The notes under the pieces are model-generated. The model worked only from the letters and a program-made list of their open reading frames with translations. It was not told the origin of the DNA and made no database searches. From contig VJWN01000002.1 of the NCBI GenBank assembly GCA_007644065.1, positions 694,925-758,924 of the forward strand: DNA of 64,000 bases, in the 5' to 3' direction. The position numbers and the translations under genes are program-made. Of the stretch, positions 57,829 to 64,000 are shown piece after piece (positions within the stretch are counted from its first letter, which is position 1; every line of letters starts with the position of its first letter). The DNA is from Margaritispora aquatica (Eukaryota; Ascomycota; Leotiomycetes; Helotiales; Discinellaceae).

Positions 57829-59820
57829 GTAAGCTCTGGTCTATGTAGAAGGGAGGACCTACTATAACATGAGAAGTCTCAAAAAGGAGGAGCAATCGCA
57901 GTGGTGTGCTAAGTGATGATGAAGCCGAGTAGTAAGGTGGATGGCTAGGCAGGGGGATAAGAAAAGGAATAATAGAAAAAGGTGAAGAGGGTTTGGGATA
58001 AGAGGGGAACGGTGGGTTGGAGGAGAAGATGTATCACACATGAGATGCAAAATCCTGAGCAAAGGCATCTAGCACAACCTGAGCTGAAAACTACGAGGTA
58101 TGACCCAGCACTGTTTGAGTCCCTCCTGTGCGAAGCCCCAATAAAACTATTGAAAGTGTAATGAGGTGTTAGTATAATGAAGCAGGACGCAACCCGTCTG
58201 CGCCATACTGACACTCAGCTTGTTCTTTGATGTCTTGTACCCTAGAGCTGTGATCATTGGTTTGTTATGTGTCAGTATTTGGTCCGGTGAGTTATGAAGG
58301 TTCAAATTGCTGATATGAAGGGCAACATATACCTAAGCATGTTTTTTTGGCAGTGAAAGCAACACATGGTATTGTCGCTACAACTCCTCCGAAGAATAAT
58401 AAACTCTCGACCGTATAATTTTCCTGGTGGTAGGGGCGCGATATTCTATCTACAAGTCGAACAGATTGTTTTTCCAGTATAGCTCCAATATAGTCAATCC
58501 TTTGCACAGTGGTCCCACAATATGGTATGTGTATGTCGCGTAGCTAGCAAGCTTCCTCCTTGTTAAATCGACATATACGTATATGCAGAGTATAAGAAAT
58601 TAGGAAAGCAAGTCTTTGGCGAGGAATTGATATCTTGGGTGAATGGTGAATTGGTGTGAGTGGGTTTCCATGAGCATGGGGATGGGGATGAGGATGGAAA
58701 TGGCAGCCAAGGACCTGATGTTCGCTTACTTTCCAGTCCGCTCTGGGTTTATTGGCATAGAATGTTGTTGATCTGTATAAAGATGATGAATAGTCGTTCG
58801 TTGGTTGAAGGAGGTAAATGCCACTCGTTGTATTGGCGTTCCGGTTCGTCTGTCTGTCGTTAAGTTGAAGATGAACCAAAAATGTCAGAAAGGCAGATGC
58901 GAACATTTAAACACCGCCACAGATCTCCAAATCCCGCCCTCCAACCCACACCGATCCTGCTGCCGTTCCAAGGAGGGCCCTTTCTGCGCCTTCTGTCCTC
59001 ACTCTGTATTTTGTATGCAAGCGAGTCCACTCCCTCCCCTTGACTCTTCGAGGCTCTCATGCAGACATCTTCGGTGAGCCTTTCGCCCTCTCAGTTTGCA
59101 CCGTCTAATTGGATCGATGAATGATGGGGAGGGCGGCTGGGAACGACGAGCTGTAAAATAAGTTTAGTAGCCAAAAGGAATTGCTCCTAAGTGGACGAGT
59201 GTACTTGAACGCATGGGGGCTACCCGAACTTCCAGTACTACCTGACCAAAGATCATGCGAAGTTTGTGCCAGACTAGGTAAGGCTGAATCCTAAGGTAAG
59301 GTACCTTAAGGTACATAGTACCTTGGTATCTTCATGTCATATGGGTATCTCCACGTGAATGTCTGACACGTCTTTATGGCAAGGAATTACATATTGACGG
59401 CTGGTATTAGATGATACTTACAATCAAGTATCGTATATAATCTTCCATCTTCTCGTAGGTGCAATCGGGTCAGTTATAAATGCATCAGAAACTGTTTCTG
59501 CCGTACTCGTTTAGTACAGATTATATGACCCTTCCTACACACACCACTTTTTAAAAAGGAAATTCAATTGATTATTCCTTCTCATTTAAACAAGGTATTA
59601 TCAATTGAAGATAAAATGGGAGTTTTACTCAAGAAGCGTTGTACGCAGCTTACAGAACCTCACCGAAGCCCAGAGTATTCGTCCAGTACGAACACTAGGT
59701 AGGCTTCGGATATTATTAGCCGGGCTTTTACCTACCGTACCCGGGCTCAAACTCCGAGTCGGGTTCGCTTAGAGTACTTTACAAGTCATTACAAAGCGTC
59801 TGCATCGAGGTCAAATGCCT
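57829..59820. other. Gene-poor region
   Basis: No supported gene. Short minus-strand frames at 58292-58507 and 58544-58906 lack domains; the second carries an H-P-H-P-H-P-H-A-H run. A motif cluster of GGTAAGG and GGTACCTTAAGGTAC occurs at 59275-59330. Part of this may be promoter and leader of the C2H2 gene. Confidence 0.4.
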
Positions 59821-62047
59821 ATTACAGTGAATGATTTGCATATACTGTGGTTGGAAACAGGATATCTGGAGAGATGTGTTGTGTCGCGATAATCCTGGAT
59901 ATGCTGAAAATCGCAAAGGAGTCACTGTAGAAACGATTGACGGAAATATGAACTTGGAATTGTGTCACATATCAATATTGTTTTCCTCAAACTTTGAATT
60001 TAGGGGGAGGTAGATGAAACAGAGCTGCTGTACTTCTCACTGAACCTACTGCTGCCAATATTTGAAACTTCCGTCTATCGTCAACGGGACCGCATTCGGA
60101 AAGAGAGTCAAAAGAAAATATGCGGATCTGAATCAAATATATGAAGTGGGAGGAACCCGTTAATGTAAATACCATACCAATGGAAGACGAGCGAGCATCT
60201 CTTGTAGTTCTTCTTCCAGTCCGATTTTCTCCATGAGATCTAGAAGCAGGCCGAATTGAACAGCCACTTATCTCGTGAATTTCAATGCCCATTGGGCTTG
60301 ATCGTGGACTTTATCTTGAACTTGATCTTGAATTAGATAGCACTAGGTACAATTGAAGCAATAATCACGGGCTAATCAACTCTATCCAGCAAAAACAAAC
60401 CGGAATTCAGTTTCATCGAGATATGACAAAAATCCAACGTCTTCAAACAACCGTTTCCAGTATATAAACATGCAAAGGATTGAGTAAACAGACTGACAAG
60501 TTCCAGTAAGATTACACGGTATTCTATCGGTTCACGTTGAAGACTCGCTTCTGATCATACAAATCAAGGAGAGCAAAACATGTCATCTGTATAAAACCAG
60601 AAAAGCACTTAATGCAAGCCCATCAGTTCCGCATCTTGCTTGGAATTTGGTTTAGGAGAGAGAGATGAAAAAGAAAGAAAAAAATGCTGCGATGACGGTG
60701 ACCGAAGACTTGACAACGGGAAAATAAGCAATTCGCTGTCGATTCCTCTCTTGATAGGTAGGGTAAATATTCATGAGAATGATCGTCTGGCGACACTAAT
60801 AAAACACGGTCCAAGGAGAATACAAGGACATCTTAAAACTAGGAGGAGGTTTCGTCACTCCTATGCACACTCTTTTGTATCCTGCGCGTTATGCTTTGTA
60901 CTTCTATCAAGCTTAAAGAAAGTGATTTATACTCCCATCACTAGGGGGGAAAGCTCAGCTAGTCAGTCGATCGTGTAAGGTAGCAGTGTGAAATCTTTGA
61001 CTATAATCATAAAATCGCAGATATTTTCAACCACTTGATGATTGAAACTCGAAATGAAAGTGACCTTGTGACTTAAAACTCGTTGTCAAGAAGCAGAAGA
61101 GAGGGGTAGAGAGATATGGCTCAGTACATTATGATGAGGATGTGTGATTGTTCAGGGTATAAAGCTATGACAGCTTCAACGACTTTTAGAACCACAACTC
61201 TATTCAACAAAAAGCTGTTGCTATCATGTGCACGAAGGATAGAAATGGTCACTTTTGCCACTTGTATGACCCTGCTATTTGTCAATGGTCGACCCTTTTT
61301 TCCCCTTCGTACATATCTACAACCCAAAACCTTGTTCACATTTTGACAAAAAGTAATCAGTGAGTCAACTGACAACCATACAGTAAATTATCATCGTCCT
61401 GTTCTCAGCATGTGAGATATTCAGTATCTTGTAAACTCAACACAGGCCGTACAAAGCAAATTAGTCACTGCTCTGCTGACAGATTATCTGGCTCGACAGC
61501 ATAGAGTTTTTCTGCTAAGCGGAAACATCAGGCTATACCTAGATTGTCGATGAAGATGAAAATCATCTATTATTGATATTTTTTATACCAATAGAAACTG
61601 TAGCAAATAATGACATAAACTCTGAGCCCTGGATGAATACTGTAATGTGAATGAGGGTTCGAATCCATGTTGGCAAGCAAGAGCCAACTACAGATTTGAG
61701 TATCAAAAGGTAAGGAGCAAGGATATAAAGGACAACTTTGCCTCACGGAATTTTCAACTAATGAATAAAATTTATCAAAGCCAGCAAGTTAAAATAGGGA
61801 GAGGAGTTGGAGTCCTAAACTATATGAGCCAGAATCAATACGTGTATGTTAATTCTACATCGAATAGTCAATCAGCCTTTAGGTTGCATGGCACAAACCT
61901 TCATGAATGATCAAGCAGCCAGTCCATTTGTTAATCTGTTTGGCACGATAGCTATAGCGACAGTGGTCGAGGCAAATGGACAGCGAAAAAATGAATCGTG
62001 GTCGTTTATTCAGTTCATTTGCTGTCATAATTTCCCTTCGCGATATC
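59821..62047. other. Gene-poor region left of the NAXE gene
   Basis: About 2.2 kb with only small open frames. A T-loop-like GGTTCGAATCC at 61661-61671 does not sit in a tRNA fold. The right edge should hold the 3' end of the NAXE gene. Nothing else is supported. Confidence 0.4.
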
Positions 62048-63219
62048 TTACAATTTCTGCCCGTTTTTTCCAACTTCAACAACCTGATCAATACCCTCAT
62101 ACTCAGGCAAATCCAGATCGTATTTCTCCTTAATATCCGGCGTCACAAACCTCGATTATAGTTAGTGTCATCTCCTATATCACAGCATGAAAACCATTTT
62201 AGAGTTCGCTTCGCCTCTTTAATCATGCCATGCCTCCAAAAGAGAAAGCAGGGATATGTATCGTGTGCATTGAGAAAAGCGAATTTACTCACCGACCACC
62301 AATAAAATGTCTCCCCTTAAAGAACTTAACCAATGGCTTCGGCGCAGTCAAGCTGACCAGCACGGCAGGCATGAAAGTCGAACCAGGCCCCTCCTCTGGC
62401 GGACCAGTCTCGATGTTCCACGATGAAGGTGCATCAACTGAAGTTACTGGCAGCTTTGTCTCCTGAAGTGCGGTGATGACAGCTGGGAATGGCTCACGAA
62501 TGGAGCCACTGAATGAGAATCCTATGTCTGTCAGTCAGGCATAATAGATGAGGGACCTTCAGGGAACTTTGAGTTTACCGAAAATTGCATCAACGACATG
62601 ATCCGACTCTTTCAGCGCTGCTGGGAAGTCGTCTGTAAATGGGATATTGAGGTTCTTCAGTTGAGTAGAAAGACGCTGAGAGATTACACCTGTAAGCTTT
62701 TGAATGAAGTATAGGTAATTATCCAAGGAACTTTTACCTGGTAGAGCTCATTTTTACTCTGCTTCGGGTAGTAAATCGTAGGCTTGTAGCCATAATGCCA
62801 TAGGTGTCTCGCGGCTACGAGTCCATCACCACCTTTACTCCCATTAGTTCAGTAAATTTTCTCAAATAAAACGGAATTGGGATGGGGCACCATTATTTCC
62901 AGGTCCACAAGCAACCAGAATCCGTCGTCCTCGACTAGGTGGATGTACTCGGTAAACTATTTGTCTTCAGATACTGTCCAAAGTAACAAAAGCACAACAC
63001 GTTTTGCGAGAGAGAGAAATTCTCATACCAGCCTGAGAGACAGATAATCCAGCAAGTTCCATAAGTTGGTCGATGGAGAATGCACCTATGGACATCAAGT
63101 CCTTGTCTAGCAGTGCTGCATTTTTGGCCGAAAGAGTCTACGGGAAGTTAACTTCCTTCTGTAACGTAGACTGTAATAGGACATAGAAGCATAGTTTGCA
63201 TTTTTACCTTCATTGCCAT
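62048..63219 (-). CDS. NAXE: NAD(P)H-hydrate epimerase (YjeF N-terminal domain)
   Basis: Interconverts the R and S forms of hydrated NAD(P)H so that the dehydratase can repair them. Seven exons: 63219-63208, 63137-63029, 62956-62891, 62832-62738, 62675-62579, 62521-62293 and 62150-62048, 236 residues, the usual single-domain length. Motifs seen: C-G-P-G-N-N-G-G-D-G-L (nucleotide-binding loop), V-V-D-A-I-F-G-F-S-F-S-G, and S-V-D-A-P-S-S-W with the Asp of the active site. The last exons give L-T-A-P-K and G-G-R-F-V-T-P, as in yeast and human enzymes. The first coding exon is only 12 bases (M-A-M-K) before the conserved L-S-A-K-N-A-A. No mitochondrial presequence is visible, so a cytosolic form is likely. 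It is divergent from the bS16m gene. Confidence 0.95.
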
Positions 63220-63635
63220 CTTGTGGAGAGGTCTAGGTATGTAGGTAAGTTGTATGAGGTAATAGATGTGACTTGAGATGAGAAGTGAGAAATGATATAA
63301 CAATTTATCGACAATGAGCAAAAACCTGACTCTCTTATTTCGAAACTTGACTGACTATGAATTAATCGCAACGAACGCTTTTCCAAATCTCAAATTGAAT
63401 TGAACAAAGTGATCTGATCAACTCAACTCAAGTTGACATCACCTCACCTCACCCCAACTCTCCGCCATGCAACCAAGTCCAGTCTAGTCGCGGAGCGGAA
63501 CGCATCCCGCCCCAAACCCCTGTCCCACTCAAAAAAGTAGTCGCAGCCGCATCAACCTCACAATTCAGCTCATCAACACCATTCGGTCTCACGCATCCAC
63601 AGCACCATACAATACTCACTCGAATTCACAAAGCC
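63220..63635. promoter_or_regulatory. Shared promoter of divergent NAXE and bS16m genes
   Basis: About 416 bp between the two start codons, with CTCACC repeats around 63441-63451. Both genes are housekeeping and transcribed away from here, so a bidirectional promoter is likely. Confidence 0.5.
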
Positions 63636-64000
63636 ATGGTCCTCAGAATCCGTCTCGCGCGCTTCGGTCGCAAACGAGCTCCATTCTACAACATCGTCGT
63701 ATCACAAGCACGGTTTGTCCTCCCTCGCCCTCATTCTCTGCCCATACATCCTCTACCTCTCCCCAGACACCACTAAAGCTCTCCTCTTTCGCCTCTCACA
63801 TCTGCCTGTCTTCTCTACTTCGACTAGCATATACCTACCTACTCAATCAATATCAATTGACCACCGAACCGCGCTAACAATCCCTCTTCCCCCCAAAACA
63901 GAACAGCACGTAACAGCAAGCCCCTCGAAGTCCTCGGGACCTACGATCCGATCCCTAAGCCGCCCACTGATGGCGAGGGAAAGCCATTCAAGGACATCAA
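63636..64000 (+). CDS. MRPS16: Mitochondrial small-subunit ribosomal protein bS16m (partial)
   Basis: Component of the mitochondrial 37S subunit. Exon 1 is 63636-63712; after a 189-bp intron the second exon starts at 63902 and runs past the window end. The protein begins M-V-L-R-I-R-L-A-R-F-G-R-K-R-A-P-F-Y-N-I, the bS16 core, then after the splice T-A-R-N-S-K-P-L-E-V-L-G-T-Y-D-P-I-P, also conserved. The joined reading frame is intact as far as visible. The start is the first ATG and directly opens the conserved fold, so no long cleavable presequence is present, as in many fungal bS16m proteins. Confidence 0.95.

Noticed and set aside
58292..58507. Minus-strand frame with R-I-D-Y-I-G-A-I-L, resembling an MFS loop
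   Set aside because: The similarity is limited to nine residues, and the rest of the frame and its flanks show no transporter helices.
61640..61690. Possible tRNA from a GGTTCGAATCC T-loop-like string
   Set aside because: The five bases on either side of the loop do not pair, and no acceptor or anticodon stem can be drawn.
1..64000. CRISPR arrays, bacterial operons or ribosomal RNA genes
   Set aside because: The window is fungal nuclear DNA with introns; no regularly spaced repeats or rRNA sequence is visible.

Overview
The window is nuclear DNA from a filamentous ascomycete (Pezizomycotina). The evidence is many short introns (about 45-90 bp, GT...AG with CTAAC-like branch points), fungal-only families (HAM1-like protein, Zn2Cys6 factor, fungal BAR-SH3 protein, GH54 arabinofuranosidase) and a DNA transposon with the CpA/TpG depletion typical of repeat-induced point mutation (RIP). 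A helotialean (Leotiomycetes) source is my inference, not shown by the sequence.

Layout. 0-8 kb is gene-poor: a RIP-destroyed Tc1/mariner-type element (about 1.9-3.2 kb) lies 0.4 kb from an intact P450 gene (3605-5229, minus). 9.1-10.9 kb (minus) holds a five-exon conserved fungal protein of unknown role, whose upstream side is a roughly 9-kb stretch full of simple repeats in which I find no convincing gene. 20-22.8 kb holds a small cysteine-rich protein whose signal-peptide exon I cannot find, and a complete GH54 alpha-L-arabinofuranosidase. 24.8-30 kb holds an intact Zn2Cys6 transcription factor followed by a DHA-type MFS efflux-pump pseudogene with three independent lesions. 31.5-36 kb (minus) holds a HAM1-like protein and a BAR-SH3 protein. 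At 36.7-39.8 kb is a Dbl2/Mte1/ZGRF1-type DNA-repair protein without a helicase domain.

40.8-46.6 kb holds two tandem genes that look like distant paralogues. Each has only the first half of a Zn2Cys6 cluster (C-x2-C-x6-C), with a phase-0 intron directly before the third cysteine, and each ends in hydrophobic helices. They resemble membrane-tethered regulators and are the most unusual feature of the window. 47.7-49.8 kb encodes Vms1/ANKZF1. 50.7-53.0 kb encodes a GC-rich sugar-porter MFS protein with a dileucine sorting signal. 53.8-55.0 kb encodes a multi-pass membrane protein. 56.6-57.8 kb (minus) is a four-exon C2H2 zinc-finger protein. 58-62 kb is gene-poor. The window ends with a divergent housekeeping pair: NAD(P)H-hydrate epimerase (minus) and mitochondrial ribosomal protein bS16m (plus, cut by the window end).

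Housekeeping genes (Vms1, NAXE, bS16m, HAM1-like, BAR-SH3, Dbl2-like) alternate with accessory material (P450, GH54, TF plus dead transporter, transposon). All exon boundaries were read by eye from splice consensus, frame continuity and family knowledge; no transcript or database search was available.
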